64,000 nt of DNA from Paludisphaera rhizosphaerae (lineage in GTDB: Bacteria > Planctomycetota > Planctomycetia > Isosphaerales > Isosphaeraceae): positions 124,001-188,000 of the forward strand of contig NZ_JAALCR010000004.1 in the NCBI RefSeq assembly GCF_011065895.1, read 5' to 3'. The translations under genes were made by a program, and so were the position numbers. The notes beneath the pieces were generated by a model that made no database searches, was not told where the DNA came from, and saw nothing but the letters and a program-made list of their open reading frames with translations. Shown here piece after piece: positions 24,802 through 34,341 of the stretch; position 1 is the first letter of the stretch; the number at the start of each line of letters is the position of its first letter.

Positions 24802-25446
24802 ATGACACGTGAACTAACGCTAGTTGCCGCCATCGGTCTCATAGCCGCCGCCGGCACCTATTCCCGCGGGCGCGCCGACCGTGTGGGGACCTCACGTGCC
24901 GTGGCTGCCGCTGCAGCACGGCTCTGCCGGATCCCATCGAACTGCGGCGAGTGGCGAGGGGTGGACCTGGAGTACAACGTCCGGGACTTCATCAACGCCG
25001 GAGTCGGCGGCGTTCGCATCCGTCGATACACCAATGCGCAGGGCGAACGCGTGGTGATCATGCTCCTCTGCGGACAACCCGGGCCGCTGGCTGTCCACAC
25101 GCCAGACGCCTGTTTTGTCGCCGCTGGTCTCGAGCTGCGAGGAACTCCCCAGAGACGGCCCGAAGCTTCGGGAACCGAGTTTCTGATCGCAAGCTTCTCC
25201 AAGCCTGCAACGTCGGCCGTCCCCGAAGCCCTGCAGATTCGCTGGGCCTGGTCCGACGGGGGGGGGTGGCTGGCGCCGGAGCACCCCCGGCTCAGCTACG
25301 CCGGACGACCGGTGCTGTTCAAGCTATATATCATCCGCGATCTGGCGGACACCGTCCGGGAAGATGAGGCAGACCCGGTCCCTCGCTTCCTTCGCGACTT
25401 TCTGCCTACCCTTGCCCCAATCGTTGCCCCCGACACATCGTCCTGA
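24802..25446 (+). CDS. EpsI-family exosortase-associated protein (DUF3485)
   Basis: The 214-residue protein has an N-terminal membrane anchor or signal (LTLVAAIGLIAAAGTYSRG) and the EpsI pattern: a YNVRDF segment, VVIMLLCGQPGPLAVHTPDACF at about 89-110 and a C-terminal LYIIRDL. EpsI proteins are encoded with exosortases in EPS loci; their role is unknown but probably concerns exosortase processing or polymer export. It follows the Wzz/kinase gene by 30 bases and precedes the sugar transferase by 63 bases. Confidence 0.87.
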   Translation: MTRELTLVAAIGLIAAAGTYSRGRADRVGTSRAVAAAAARLCRIPSNCGEWRGVDLEYNVRDFINAGVGGVRIRRYTNAQGERVVIMLLCGQPGPLAVHTPDACFVAAGLELRGTPQRRPEASGTEFLIASFSKPATSAVPEALQIRWAWSDGGGWLAPEHPRLSYAGRPVLFKLYIIRDLADTVREDEADPVPRFLRDFLPTLAPIVAPDTSS

Positions 25447-25509
25447 CATCTCATAAGGCTCCCGAAGCGGCGGACACGCCGTGTAACAGACGACTACCAG
25501 GAGGCAGAG

Positions 25510-26268
25510 ATGGCCCGTGAGGCTACGCGCCGACTGAACGTACGCTGGGACTCCGAGCCAGTCTCGTCAGACATCGTCGAGAGCTATACCACCAGCAAGA
25601 GCCTGGCCGACCGCATACTGGCCGCGCTGATACTCCTTACGTTGTCCCCGCTGGTGCTGATAATAATGTTGGCGGTGAAATTGACCTCCCGCGGCGGGGC
25701 GATTTACCGGCAAGAGAGAGTCGGTCTCGGCGGCGGCCTGTTCGTGATGTACAAGATCCGGACGATGGTCTACGACTGCGAACGCAGCAGCGGAATCTGC
25801 TGGTCTTCAGTCGGAGACCCCCGCGCCACGCCGCTGGGCCGCCTGCTTCGCCGCACCCACCTCGACGAACTGCCGCAGCTTTGGAATATCGTTCGGGGAG
25901 AGATGAGTCTGGTCGGCCCGCGCCCGGAACGGCCTGAGATCGTCTGTGAGCTCGAGCAGAAAATCCCCCATTACCGGCAGCGACTCGACGTTCTCCCGGG
26001 GCTGACCGGGCTGGCCCAGATCCTCCTGCCGCCCGACTCGGATGTAGACGACGTCCGCCGCAAGCTGACTTATGACTTGTATTACGTCTATCATTGCAAC
26101 CTATGGCTTGATCTAAGAATCCTCGCTTGCACCGCGTGCTTCCTTGGCGGCATCCCCTTCGCGCTGACCCGATCATTGTTCCGAGTGCCGGACCAACTTG
26201 AGGTCGAGGGGGCCTTCGCTTCGATGTCCACCGAACTCGACGCCCACACGCAAGTCCGGACGGCTTGA
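25510..26268 (+). CDS. Polyprenyl-phosphate sugar phosphotransferase (initiating sugar transferase)
   Basis: The 252-residue protein is a monotopic bacterial sugar transferase (PglC/WcaJ C-terminal type). It has one N-terminal membrane helix ([19 protein letters not shown], about 36-54), the catalytic part with [36 protein letters not shown] (about 117-144) and GLTGLAQ. The Asp-Glu pair in LDELPQ is the catalytic dyad of the family. It would transfer a sugar-1-phosphate from a UDP-sugar to undecaprenyl phosphate and so start the repeat unit. The stop overlaps the possible TTG start of the next gene. Confidence 0.92.
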   Translation: MAREATRRLNVRWDSEPVSSDIVESYTTSKSLADRILAALILLTLSPLVLIIMLAVKLTSRGGAIYRQERVGLGGGLFVMYKIRTMVYDCERSSGICWSSVGDPRATPLGRLLRRTHLDELPQLWNIVRGEMSLVGPRPERPEIVCELEQKIPHYRQRLDVLPGLTGLAQILLPPDSDVDDVRRKLTYDLYYVYHCNLWLDLRILACTACFLGGIPFALTRSLFRVPDQLEVEGAFASMSTELDAHTQVRTA

Positions 26269-26309
26269 ACTTGGCTCGTCGCGCCCGTTGTTGGCCGTTT
26301 CGGGAAGAA

Positions 26310-27419
26310 ATGATGGCGACGCCCACCAACGACGAATCGATCCCTTCGCTGGGGCCGGCCGATGATGTGACGAGAAGCGTCCGGCGCATGCGGTTCCTCA
26401 GCCTCGATATGGTGAAAGGCGTCGGCGTGCTGAGCTTTATACTTTGGCACGCGATGGCTTACTTTCACCAGTCAGGGGCCGAATCGGCACCGGCGGTCCG
26501 ATTCACACACTACGCGACGGGTCTCTTCGTCTTCGTAACGGGCTTTATCCTGGGCCTGCGCGGCCAGGCCGACAAGCGCCCGCTACTGCCGGCGTCCTCG
26601 GTGTGGCGTGCCTCCCGGCTCTTGCTGATCTGCCTGGCGGCAGGGATCGCGAAACAAGCTCTTCAGGGGCGGGTGCTGTCCTCATCCCTCGTCCTTGTTC
26701 CCCTATGGGAGATCTGCTCGCTCGGGATGGTGAGTCGCTGGGACGTACCGCTTCAGGTCCTAGTCGTGATTGCCGCCGTCTTACTCCTCGCACCTTTCGT
26801 CGTGGAGGCGTGTCGGGGCAGACGATTCGCGGCGATCGTGTTCGCTGCCGCCCTCCCATTGGCTCTCGAGCCGACTCTGCGCCTGCGAGTGCCGTACCTC
26901 TGGCACTTCCTCCTACTGGGTGTTTGGGGGACGCTGATCGGCGTCGGTCTAGCCCAAAACCGGGAGCGTGCTCTAGCCGCTCTGCAGCGGCTTCCTGGCC
27001 CGGCCTTCGCGGTGTCCGCACTCGCCTATCTGTGGCTCCAGTTGGGGGTGACGACTCATGAAGCCTGGTACGTCGCAGCCCTCTTTACAATGGCGGGGAA
27101 CCTGGCATCCGTCGTGATCAACGTCTGCTTCTGGGGGGGCCCGACGCTGGTTCGCCATGACCTGGGCGGCGAGCCTGCGGGCGGGATAGTCCGCGTGCTC
27201 GCCTTGCTCGGCCGGCATTCCCTATTCGCCTACGTGCTGCAGATCGTCGCCCTCAACGCGGTGCGGGCGAGCGGGTTGGCGACCCCCTCCGCGTCGGCAT
27301 TGCCCGCAGCCCTCGTCACGGCCGCGATTGCGGCGCTGTGCCTGGCGGCCTGCAGCGCCATCGAGTTGGCCAGGCGCCTGCCGCGCTTCGAGATAGGTTA
27401 CCGAACTCTCTTCGCCTAG
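26310..27419 (+). CDS. Membrane acyltransferase-like protein (OpgC/DUF1624-like)
   Basis: A protein of about 369 residues with about ten hydrophobic segments. The first (FLSLDMVKGVGVLSFILWHAM) resembles the start of OpgC and heparan-α-glucosaminide N-acetyltransferase-type membrane acyltransferases, in which Asp and His residues at this position matter. It would transfer an acyl group to the polysaccharide or its lipid-linked precursor; the donor and acceptor are unknown. The frame is open from a TTG at 26265 that overlaps the previous stop; I prefer the ATG at 26310. The assignment is based on topology and the first motif, so it is tentative. Confidence 0.65.
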   Translation: MMATPTNDESIPSLGPADDVTRSVRRMRFLSLDMVKGVGVLSFILWHAMAYFHQSGAESAPAVRFTHYATGLFVFVTGFILGLRGQADKRPLLPASSVWRASRLLLICLAAGIAKQALQGRVLSSSLVLVPLWEICSLGMVSRWDVPLQVLVVIAAVLLLAPFVVEACRGRRFAAIVFAAALPLALEPTLRLRVPYLWHFLLLGVWGTLIGVGLAQNRERALAALQRLPGPAFAVSALAYLWLQLGVTTHEAWYVAALFTMAGNLASVVINVCFWGGPTLVRHDLGGEPAGGIVRVLALLGRHSLFAYVLQIVALNAVRASGLATPSASALPAALVTAAIAALCLAACSAIELARRLPRFEIGYRTLFA

Positions 27420-27467
27420 CGACATCCGTCAGACCAGGCTGACCTCGCCGTATGGCAACGAGGCCTC

Positions 27468-28772
27468 GTGGACTTCTACCTTCTGAACCTGCTGAACGCC
27501 GTTCTCTTCGTCCGGCCGTCGGAGATCGTCGAAGCCCTTTCGACGATCCCCGTATACAACATTGTGATTTCCACCTGCATCGCAATCAAATATCCGACAA
27601 TTTTGGGACAATTGAGCGGACGGTCGCTTCGAGAACGGCCGATCACAGCGTGCGTCGTTGGGATGTGGGTCGCGGTAGTCCTGTCGCACCTGTCCCATTT
27701 CACCATCTACTACGCACGCATCCAGGGGCCCGAATTCGCCAAGGTGATTGTCTATTACCTCCTCCTCGTCGGAGTGGTCGACACGACCGAGCGCCTGAAG
27801 CGTTTCTTGACGTCGCTGGTCGTTTTCGGGGTCATACTGTCGGTCATTGCCCTGCTGAACTATCACGGCTATATCTACCTGCCCTCCCTTGCGGCCGTGG
27901 GGGACTCGGAGATCGATGCTGCCACGGGCGAGGAATACATCCTGATGCGCCTCTGCAGCACGGGAATCTTTAACGACCCGAACGATCTGGCCATCATGCT
28001 CGTGGTGTGCATGCTGATTTGCATCTACCGGATCGTATCGCCGGCTGCCGATCTCTGGCGCGTCGTATGGGTTGCACCTCTTGTCCTCTTCGGCCACGGA
28101 TTGGCGATGACGCACTCGCGTGGGGGCTTTCTTACCCTTCTGGCCGGCCTGCTCGCCCTATTCCAGGCGCGATTCGGCTGGCGGAAGGCGTTCCCTATGG
28201 CCTTGGTAGTCCTCCCTGCTATGGCGTTGCTCTTTGCTGGTCGGCAGACCGACATCTCCGCCAGCGAGGATACCGGCCAAGGCCGGGTCCAGATCTGGAG
28301 CATGGCCATGGCCCTGCTGCCACAAGCCCCCGTGTTTGGAATCGGCATGGGCCAGCTGGAGGACGTTATCTTGCACGCCGCCCATAACTCATTTGTCCAT
28401 GCTTATGTGGAAACGGGAATCTTCGGCGGCACGCTGTTCTTCGGGGCGTATTGGATCGCACTGACCACGTTGGGTCGTCTCGGCGGGCGTCGGTCCGGGC
28501 TTGTTGATCCGGGCCTCAGGGCTCTGCAGCCCGTCCTGATGTCGATTCTCTCCGGTTCCTTCGTGGGGATGATGACGCTGTCCAGGAACTACGAAGTCCC
28601 CACGTTCATGCTCTTTGGACTGGCAGCCGTGTTTCTTCGCCTCGCGGGCGAACAAAGGGGAGCTTCGGTTCCACGACTGGACGCGCGGCTCGTGTGCCAC
28701 ACCTGCGCCGCGAGCTTGGTTTTTCTGGCCTTACTCTATGCGTACATCAGGGTTTTCGTACGTTGGGCTTGA
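27468..28772 (+). CDS. O-antigen ligase/polymerase family protein (Wzy/WaaL-like)
   Basis: The 434-residue protein has ten or more membrane segments. A large loop follows the middle helices and contains the family hallmark: FNDPNDLAIMLVVCMLIC (about 167-184), LAMTHSRGGFLTLL (about 209-222) and a C-terminal AAHNSFVHAYVETGIFG (about 303-319), the Wzy_C signature. These proteins polymerise undecaprenyl-linked repeat units or ligate polymer to an acceptor. The start is a GTG at 27468. The next gene starts close to or overlapping its stop. Confidence 0.88.
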   Translation: MDFYLLNLLNAVLFVRPSEIVEALSTIPVYNIVISTCIAIKYPTILGQLSGRSLRERPITACVVGMWVAVVLSHLSHFTIYYARIQGPEFAKVIVYYLLLVGVVDTTERLKRFLTSLVVFGVILSVIALLNYHGYIYLPSLAAVGDSEIDAATGEEYILMRLCSTGIFNDPNDLAIMLVVCMLICIYRIVSPAADLWRVVWVAPLVLFGHGLAMTHSRGGFLTLLAGLLALFQARFGWRKAFPMALVVLPAMALLFAGRQTDISASEDTGQGRVQIWSMAMALLPQAPVFGIGMGQLEDVILHAAHNSFVHAYVETGIFGGTLFFGAYWIALTTLGRLGGRRSGLVDPGLRALQPVLMSILSGSFVGMMTLSRNYEVPTFMLFGLAAVFLRLAGEQRGASVPRLDARLVCHTCAASLVFLALLYAYIRVFVRWA

Positions 28773-28807
28773 ATCCCACGTCCGCCCTGCCCCGGAGCAC
28801 CCTGCCC

Positions 28808-29710
28808 GTGAGCAGCCCGATCGCGGCCATCGAAAGACACCCGGACACAGGGGCTGTGTCCCCCCCTCACGCCGGCGCGGGGCCGTGCGTGGCAGTCATC
28901 GGCCCGCTGGAAGGCTGGCAGTGGATTGACCTTGCCGAACTCTGGCGGTTTCGCGAGTTGGTCTATTTCCTCGCCTGGCGCGACGTTAAGGTCCGCTACA
29001 AGCAAACCGTCCTCGGCATCGCCTGGGCGATCCTCCAGCCACTAATGATGATGGCGGTTTTCACAGTCTTCTTTGGAAGGATGGCCGGCGTGCCTTCGGC
29101 CGGACTACCCTATCCGTTGTTTGCCTATGCGGGTCTCCTATCCTGGACGTTCTGCGCCACCGCGGTAACAGGCGCCAGCAACAGCGTGGTGAGTTCGGAG
29201 CGCCTCATCACGAAGATCTACTTTCCACGCCTGGCCATCCCCTTCGCCGCCGTCGGGGCGGCGGTCGTCGACTTCGCCGTCGCCCTGAGCCTGTTATTCA
29301 TAATGATGCTGTGGTATGGCGTCTCCCCCGGCGTTGGTCTCTTCGCCGTCCCAGCGGTCTTCAGCTTGATCGTGCTCATGGCGCTAGGGGTCGGAACTCT
29401 TTTGGCCGCGCTGAACGTGGCCTACCGCGACTTTCGATATGTGACGCCGTTCCTTCTCCAACTCTGGATGTTCGCAACCCCTACCGTGTACATGCAGTTG
29501 CCGGAGAGCCAGGTCGGTGGGGGGCTACTGGGGTCGCTTCTGGCTCTAAACCCGATGACAGGCCTGGTCGACGCCTTCCGGACCGTGGCTCTGGGAGGGG
29601 TGATTCCCTGGAGCCGCCTCGGCTGGTTGACGTTGGCGCCCTTGGCAACCTTCGCGGTCGGTTGCCTCTACTTCCGCCGGGTCGAAGATCGCTTCGCCGA
29701 CGTGATATGA
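28808..29710 (+). CDS. Polysaccharide ABC exporter permease (Wzm-like)
   Basis: The product of about 300 residues has the ABC2-membrane layout: a soluble N-terminus with ELWRFRELVYFLAWRDVKVRYKQTVLG (about 45-71), which is typical of Wzm/TagG permeases, then six membrane helices. These transporters carry lipid-linked polysaccharide across the inner membrane. The frame opens at 28694 inside the upstream gene; I chose the GTG at 28808 (GGAG upstream) and note the TTG at 28769, which overlaps the previous stop. The ATPase gene follows 13 bases later. Confidence 0.9.
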   Translation: MSSPIAAIERHPDTGAVSPPHAGAGPCVAVIGPLEGWQWIDLAELWRFRELVYFLAWRDVKVRYKQTVLGIAWAILQPLMMMAVFTVFFGRMAGVPSAGLPYPLFAYAGLLSWTFCATAVTGASNSVVSSERLITKIYFPRLAIPFAAVGAAVVDFAVALSLLFIMMLWYGVSPGVGLFAVPAVFSLIVLMALGVGTLLAALNVAYRDFRYVTPFLLQLWMFATPTVYMQLPESQVGGGLLGSLLALNPMTGLVDAFRTVALGGVIPWSRLGWLTLAPLATFAVGCLYFRRVEDRFADVI

Positions 29711-29723
29711 ATCTGCATGACTC

Positions 29724-30986
29724 ATGACGCCCGCCATCCGTATCGTAGGACTGGGCAAGCGATATCGCGTCGACAGGGCCTTGCCGAAGGACCTGTCGAG
29801 TAACTACCGGACCCTGCGCGAGGACCTGACGCGCTTCGTCAGCACTCAGATCAACCGGCTAGGTAGGGCGACGCCGACTCGACGCGACGACTTCTGGGCG
29901 ATTCAAGAGATCGATCTCGTAGTTGAGGAAGGCGAGGTGATGGGCATCGTCGGGAGCAACGGCGCCGGCAAGAGCACGCTCCTGAAAATCCTGGCGAGGA
30001 TCATTCGGCCGACCCTGGGTCGGGTGGAACTCCGCGGCCGGGTCGGCAGTCTGCTCGAGGTGGGGACCGGATTCCATCCCGAACTGACTGGCCGTGAGAA
30101 CGTCTACCTGAATGGCTCGATCCTCGGCATGAGTCGCGCGGAGATCCGCCGGGGATTTGACGAAATCGTTGAATTCGCCGGCGTTGAGGACTTCCTCGAC
30201 GTGCCCGTGAAGCGATACTCCAGCGGTATGCAGGTCCGCCTCGCCTTTGCCGTCGCGGCGCATCTGACTCCCGAAATCCTGCTGATCGACGAGGTACTAG
30301 CCGTCGGCGACGCCGACTTCCAGCGCAAGTGTATGGGCAAGATGGGTTCGGTCGCACGCTCGGGCCGCACAGTCTTGTTCGTCAGCCACAACATGGCCGC
30401 AGTGCAAAACCTCTGCACGCGGGCCATTCTGCTCCGCAACGGTAAGGCCGAACCGCCTGGCCCAACCACCGAAGTCGTCGCGGCCTATCTCAAGAGCGTC
30501 GACGGGAACGCGAAGACGAACACCGACCTATCGGCCAGGAGGGCACCAGGTTGGCTCGAGGTCATCCGGGCCGTTGAAATCCTAGGCCCCGACGACCAGC
30601 CGACGCACCGCGTCCCGGCCGGCTCGTCGCTGACCATTCGCCTCCACTACCACTCGCCCGTGCCGCTGCATTTGCCCCGTTTTGGCATCTTCGTCGAGAC
30701 CATTCTTGGTGAGCGCCTCTTCGGCCTCCAGACCCTACTTCAGCACGGCTCGGTCGAAAAGTTGCCGCGATGTGGCGTGGTGGAATGCCACGTGCCCGAA
30801 CTGCCGCTGGCGCCCGGGACTTATTACTTATCGCTGGGATGCTCCATGCCCCAAAGGAGGCTGGATTTTCTTGAGAGGGCGATTGCGATCACCATCGAAC
30901 GGGCTGACTTCTTTGGCACCGGCAACCTCCCCCTTCCCGAGCACGGGGCGATGCTTGTCAGAGCCAACTGGACCTTTCGGAGCTGA
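29724..30986 (+). CDS. Polysaccharide ABC exporter ATPase with C-terminal carbohydrate-binding domain (Wzt-like)
   Basis: The 420-residue protein has an ABC ATPase domain with Walker A GSNGAGKST (about 75-83), signature YSSGMQVRLAFA (about 163-174) and Walker B ILLIDEVLAVGD (about 188-199), then the H-loop SHNMAA. Residues from about 265 form an extra β-rich domain like Wzt-C, which in characterised systems recognises the modified end of the polymer before export. It pairs with the permease upstream. Modification genes (sulfotransferase, methyltransferases) follow directly, which fits end-cap recognition. Confidence 0.92.
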   Translation: MTPAIRIVGLGKRYRVDRALPKDLSSNYRTLREDLTRFVSTQINRLGRATPTRRDDFWAIQEIDLVVEEGEVMGIVGSNGAGKSTLLKILARIIRPTLGRVELRGRVGSLLEVGTGFHPELTGRENVYLNGSILGMSRAEIRRGFDEIVEFAGVEDFLDVPVKRYSSGMQVRLAFAVAAHLTPEILLIDEVLAVGDADFQRKCMGKMGSVARSGRTVLFVSHNMAAVQNLCTRAILLRNGKAEPPGPTTEVVAAYLKSVDGNAKTNTDLSARRAPGWLEVIRAVEILGPDDQPTHRVPAGSSLTIRLHYHSPVPLHLPRFGIFVETILGERLFGLQTLLQHGSVEKLPRCGVVECHVPELPLAPGTYYLSLGCSMPQRRLDFLERAIAITIERADFFGTGNLPLPEHGAMLVRANWTFRS

Positions 30987-31013
30987 ACCCGCTTGAAAAC
31001 CGGGGCCGTTGCG

Positions 31014-32234
31014 ATGAGCGAGAACTCACCCTTATTCGTCGTCGGGGCTCCGCGTTCCGGAACGACGCTCCTGGCAGCGATGCTCTCGGCGCATCCCCGC
31101 ATCCAGGGAGGGCAAGAGACCCATTTCTTCAACCGCCTCGCGCGGACGTCGACGCTTGAGCTTCTAGATCCCCGCTGCTGGCCCGGGCCAGCAACTGCCT
31201 TCCTCGCATCCAACCTGACCCTAGGTCGTCCGGTCCATGAAGCGTTCGGCCTGACCTTGGAGGAAGTTCGGGGTTATCTCGCCTCGCGCGAGCCTTCGAT
31301 CGCCGCCATGTTGGAGAGCCTGACTCGCGTCAACGCTCAGCGTGAGGGGAAGCCCCGTTGGCTCGAGAAGACGCCGAATCACCTGCTTCATCTCCAGGAC
31401 CTTCGCCGCGCGTTCCCCGACGCCTACGTGCTCCGGATCGTACGCGATCCGCGTGACGTGGCGCTCTCGATGTGCCGGGTGCCTTGGGGCAGCCTGTCGC
31501 CCTTGGCGAACATCAGCCTCTGGCAGAACTGGGACAACGCGAGCTGGCGGTTCTTCGAAGCCGATCCAAGGAGCATGACGATCCGCTTCGAGGAGTTGGT
31601 CACCGATCCCGAGGGTACGCTAAGGGCGGTCTGCACGCAGATCGGCGAGGAATTCGATCCCGGCATGCTCGACACCGCCGAATCCGCCAAGGCGCTAGTC
31701 AGCCCGATCGAGTGGTGGAAGGCCGATGCCGGCAAGCCGATCGACAGGACGCGTCTCGGCACCTGGGAACGGCTCTTCCCCACGGAAGAGCTTAGGGCGG
31801 CAGAGTTCCTCTGTTCTGACGGCCTGTCGCGTTACGACTACGCAGTGACACGGGGAGCCCCGTTAGGTGTGCTGACGGTCGTCCCCATGTCTCGGGAGCT
31901 GGTGGAGGCTCACCGCGACGTGATTCTTCGGCTGGCGGATAGGGGAGTGGCCCTACGCTCGCTCTCGCATGACATCTGGGATCTGAACTGGGCCGAATCC
32001 GAGGGCCGGGAGTGCCTGGTGTTTTGGGGCGTTCCCTTCCCCGGTCATTCGCGGGCCGAGCGGTTGGCCAGCATCGCGAGGCTGGCGCGGCTGCTGATTC
32101 GTCGAAGCCTCTCGGGAAAGCGATCCCTCTGCTGGCCGGTCGGCTTCGGTCGAATTTCGGGGAAGTCCGAAGGCCTGTCTCGGCTCCTCATCCGCCTCTG
32201 CTGCCGCGAGGTCGCGCTAGAGGCGATGAGGTAA
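31014..32234 (+). CDS. Sulfotransferase
   Basis: The product of about 406 residues has the PAPS-binding 5'-phosphosulfate loop GAPRSGTTLL near residue 12 and the 3'-phosphate site RIVRDPRDVALS near 138. A WLEKTPNHLLH segment between them matches Sulfotransfer_3-type enzymes. It would move sulfate from PAPS to a hydroxyl of the polysaccharide. The C-terminal 100 residues have no obvious match and end in an Arg-rich helix. A TTG at 30993 gives a seven-residue longer product with a GGAG upstream; the ATG at 31014 has a weaker site, so the start is uncertain. Confidence 0.85.
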   Translation: MSENSPLFVVGAPRSGTTLLAAMLSAHPRIQGGQETHFFNRLARTSTLELLDPRCWPGPATAFLASNLTLGRPVHEAFGLTLEEVRGYLASREPSIAAMLESLTRVNAQREGKPRWLEKTPNHLLHLQDLRRAFPDAYVLRIVRDPRDVALSMCRVPWGSLSPLANISLWQNWDNASWRFFEADPRSMTIRFEELVTDPEGTLRAVCTQIGEEFDPGMLDTAESAKALVSPIEWWKADAGKPIDRTRLGTWERLFPTEELRAAEFLCSDGLSRYDYAVTRGAPLGVLTVVPMSRELVEAHRDVILRLADRGVALRSLSHDIWDLNWAESEGRECLVFWGVPFPGHSRAERLASIARLARLLIRRSLSGKRSLCWPVGFGRISGKSEGLSRLLIRLCCREVALEAMR

Positions 32235-32319
32235 CCGACCGATCAAGACGGGCGATCAGCCCGCACAGCCTCCTGGCGATACCCGAGCGGGACGACATGG
32301 CCTGGGATGGGGACCTGCG

Positions 32320-33231
32320 ATGTCGAAACCTCCAATCTTGGCCCGGATTGGAAGCCGCCTCGTTGGCTCTTACCTTGAGTCCTCGCCCATCGAACGAGGG
32401 AAGACTCGCCTTCTGCGTGCAACGGCCTTTTTCCTGGTCGCCCGGCTTGACACGGGCCCCTGGGTCCGGGTCTCGGGGGTCTCCGACTTCGAGTGGCAGA
32501 TCCTCGGCCGACGCTTCAAGGAGGCCGGCACCATCCGTCTCTTCGCGGAGTTGCTCCGGCCTGGGATGACTGTCGTCGACCTCGGGGCGAACATCGGCTA
32601 CTTCACTCTGACAGCCGCCGATCTCGTTGGACCGAAAGGGCATGTTCATGCGATCGAGCCAACGCCTTCGACCGCCTCTCGGCTCCGCGAGAATGTGGCC
32701 CTCAATGGGTTCGACCAGGTTTCCATCCACCAGATCGCCGCCAGCGACGACGAGGGTACGCTCCGACTCCACCTCTCGGAAGACGACTGCGAGGGGAACT
32801 CTCTCTTCGCGGCAGAGCCCGGAGGCAATTCGATCGAGGTCGACGTTACCACGCTGGACCACTTCGCCGATCAGCAAGGGCTGCGGCGCATCGACTTGCT
32901 CAAGGTCGACGTCGAGGGGGCAGAAGTGCGTGTTCTAAGGGGCGCTCGACGTGTTCTCAGCGGCACTGTAGCACCGGTCCTGATCGTCGAGGCGAATTCC
33001 CCGGCTCTTCGGGCCGCGAAGAGCCATCCAACAGAACTGTATGACCTCCTTGACACGCTCGGCTACTCCTGGCGAGTGGTGGAGCGGATGCCCTGGCAGG
33101 GCGAGGTCGTGCTCAATCTTGTGGCGTTCAAGCCGTATCACGGCAGTTCCTTACGCCGCCTCGCGGACTCCTGGGCTCGCCAAGCAGCGGCAGAGCCGCC
33201 GTCAAAGTGCCCGCTGGAGGGCATCTCATGA
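32320..33231 (+). CDS. FkbM-family methyltransferase
   Basis: The 303-residue protein shows the SAM-binding motif VVDLGANIGYFTLTA (about 85-99), the acidic motif II IEPTP and the FkbM hallmark LLKVDVEGAEVRVLRGA (about 191-207). FkbM-type enzymes O-methylate sugars or polyketides; here a sugar hydroxyl of the EPS is the probable target. Its stop overlaps the start of the next methyltransferase (ATGA), so translation is coupled. Confidence 0.9.
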   Translation: MSKPPILARIGSRLVGSYLESSPIERGKTRLLRATAFFLVARLDTGPWVRVSGVSDFEWQILGRRFKEAGTIRLFAELLRPGMTVVDLGANIGYFTLTAADLVGPKGHVHAIEPTPSTASRLRENVALNGFDQVSIHQIAASDDEGTLRLHLSEDDCEGNSLFAAEPGGNSIEVDVTTLDHFADQQGLRRIDLLKVDVEGAEVRVLRGARRVLSGTVAPVLIVEANSPALRAAKSHPTELYDLLDTLGYSWRVVERMPWQGEVVLNLVAFKPYHGSSLRRLADSWARQAAAEPPSKCPLEGIS

Positions 33232-34253
33232 TATCGGGGCTTAGTCGAATCGCGACGCTGCACCAGTCCAAGGGCGGAGCGGTGACGCTCGAGGAATTCC
33301 AGGCGGCGATCAACCTCATCTTTCATGATATCGAAGCGACAGTGTACGACGTTGTGCACCGTCGAGGGTGGATCGATCTACCGAGAGAATTCGGGCGACT
33401 CGCCAGAGCCGCTGGGCTGGGGGCCGGCCGAAGGGGGCTGAGGCTGCTGGATGTCGGCTGCGGCACGGGCCGCGGAACGGCCCTGATCTTGCGTTCTCCC
33501 CTAGGGCCTCGGGTCAGCCAGGTCGACTTGCTCGACACGTCTGCACGGATGGTCGAGAAGGCTCTCCACAGGGCGCGGTCCTGGCCCGTCTCGGTTGCGT
33601 CGCATGTCGGTAGCGTTGACGACCTCGACGGGGCCGGCGAGTTCGACCTCATCCTGACGAACTCAGTCCTCCATCATATTCCCGACCCGCCCAGGATGCT
33701 GGCGTGCTTCGTCGAGTTGCTGTCGCCAGGCGGACATTACTTCCAGATGAACGAACCCCACTCCGATGCTCTCTCCGGGAAAGTCCTGCCGGAACGCGTT
33801 CGGGAGTTGAGCGCCTACAACGCCGCGGCGTCCTGCTCGCTCCCCGCCCGTCTAGCCAGTGGCATTGGAGCCTGTCGTGAGCGGGTCCGACGAGGCCTCG
33901 GGAGCATCCGGACGACGGCCGGGGACAGCTACGCTTACCTCGATCAGGTCAATCGGGCCCTGCTGGCTCAAGGGGTCATCCGGGTTCCCTTGACCGAGGA
34001 CGAGATCTGGTCCGTCACCGACATTCATGACCACTCCGCTGGCGGGGTCGGCATTCCGGATATGGCCGAGGCGCTCGACGGATGCGAGCTCGTGGCCTGG
34101 CACACCTTTGCGTTCTTCGGAGCCCTCCGCGGCCAACTTCCGGCGAGATTCCGGCGGCGCGAAGACCGTTTGGCTGCCGACGAAGATCGGGATGGCTCCA
34201 AGATCGCCTCAGTCTGGCGGCGAGCCGGGCGGAAGCCGGCGGCGAACGGGTGA
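33228..34253 (+). CDS. Class I SAM-dependent methyltransferase
   Basis: The product of about 341 residues carries motif I LLDVGCGTGRGTAL (about 74-87), a motif II Asp in VDLLDTS and the post-motif SVLHHIPDP. It is probably one of the tailoring methyltransferases of the locus. The start ATG at 33228 overlaps the FkbM stop and has GGAGGG upstream, which decides it over the ATG at 33207. About 90 bases separate it from the next gene. Confidence 0.85.
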   Translation: MISGLSRIATLHQSKGGAVTLEEFQAAINLIFHDIEATVYDVVHRRGWIDLPREFGRLARAAGLGAGRRGLRLLDVGCGTGRGTALILRSPLGPRVSQVDLLDTSARMVEKALHRARSWPVSVASHVGSVDDLDGAGEFDLILTNSVLHHIPDPPRMLACFVELLSPGGHYFQMNEPHSDALSGKVLPERVRELSAYNAAASCSLPARLASGIGACRERVRRGLGSIRTTAGDSYAYLDQVNRALLAQGVIRVPLTEDEIWSVTDIHDHSAGGVGIPDMAEALDGCELVAWHTFAFFGALRGQLPARFRRREDRLAADEDRDGSKIASVWRRAGRKPAANG

Positions 34254-34341
34254 TCGGCAAGCGCTCCGGAGAATTCTGCCCTCACCTGAAGCGCGAGGCG
34301 GGGATAAGCGGCGATCGGAATGTGTCGAGGGCGAAGCAATC

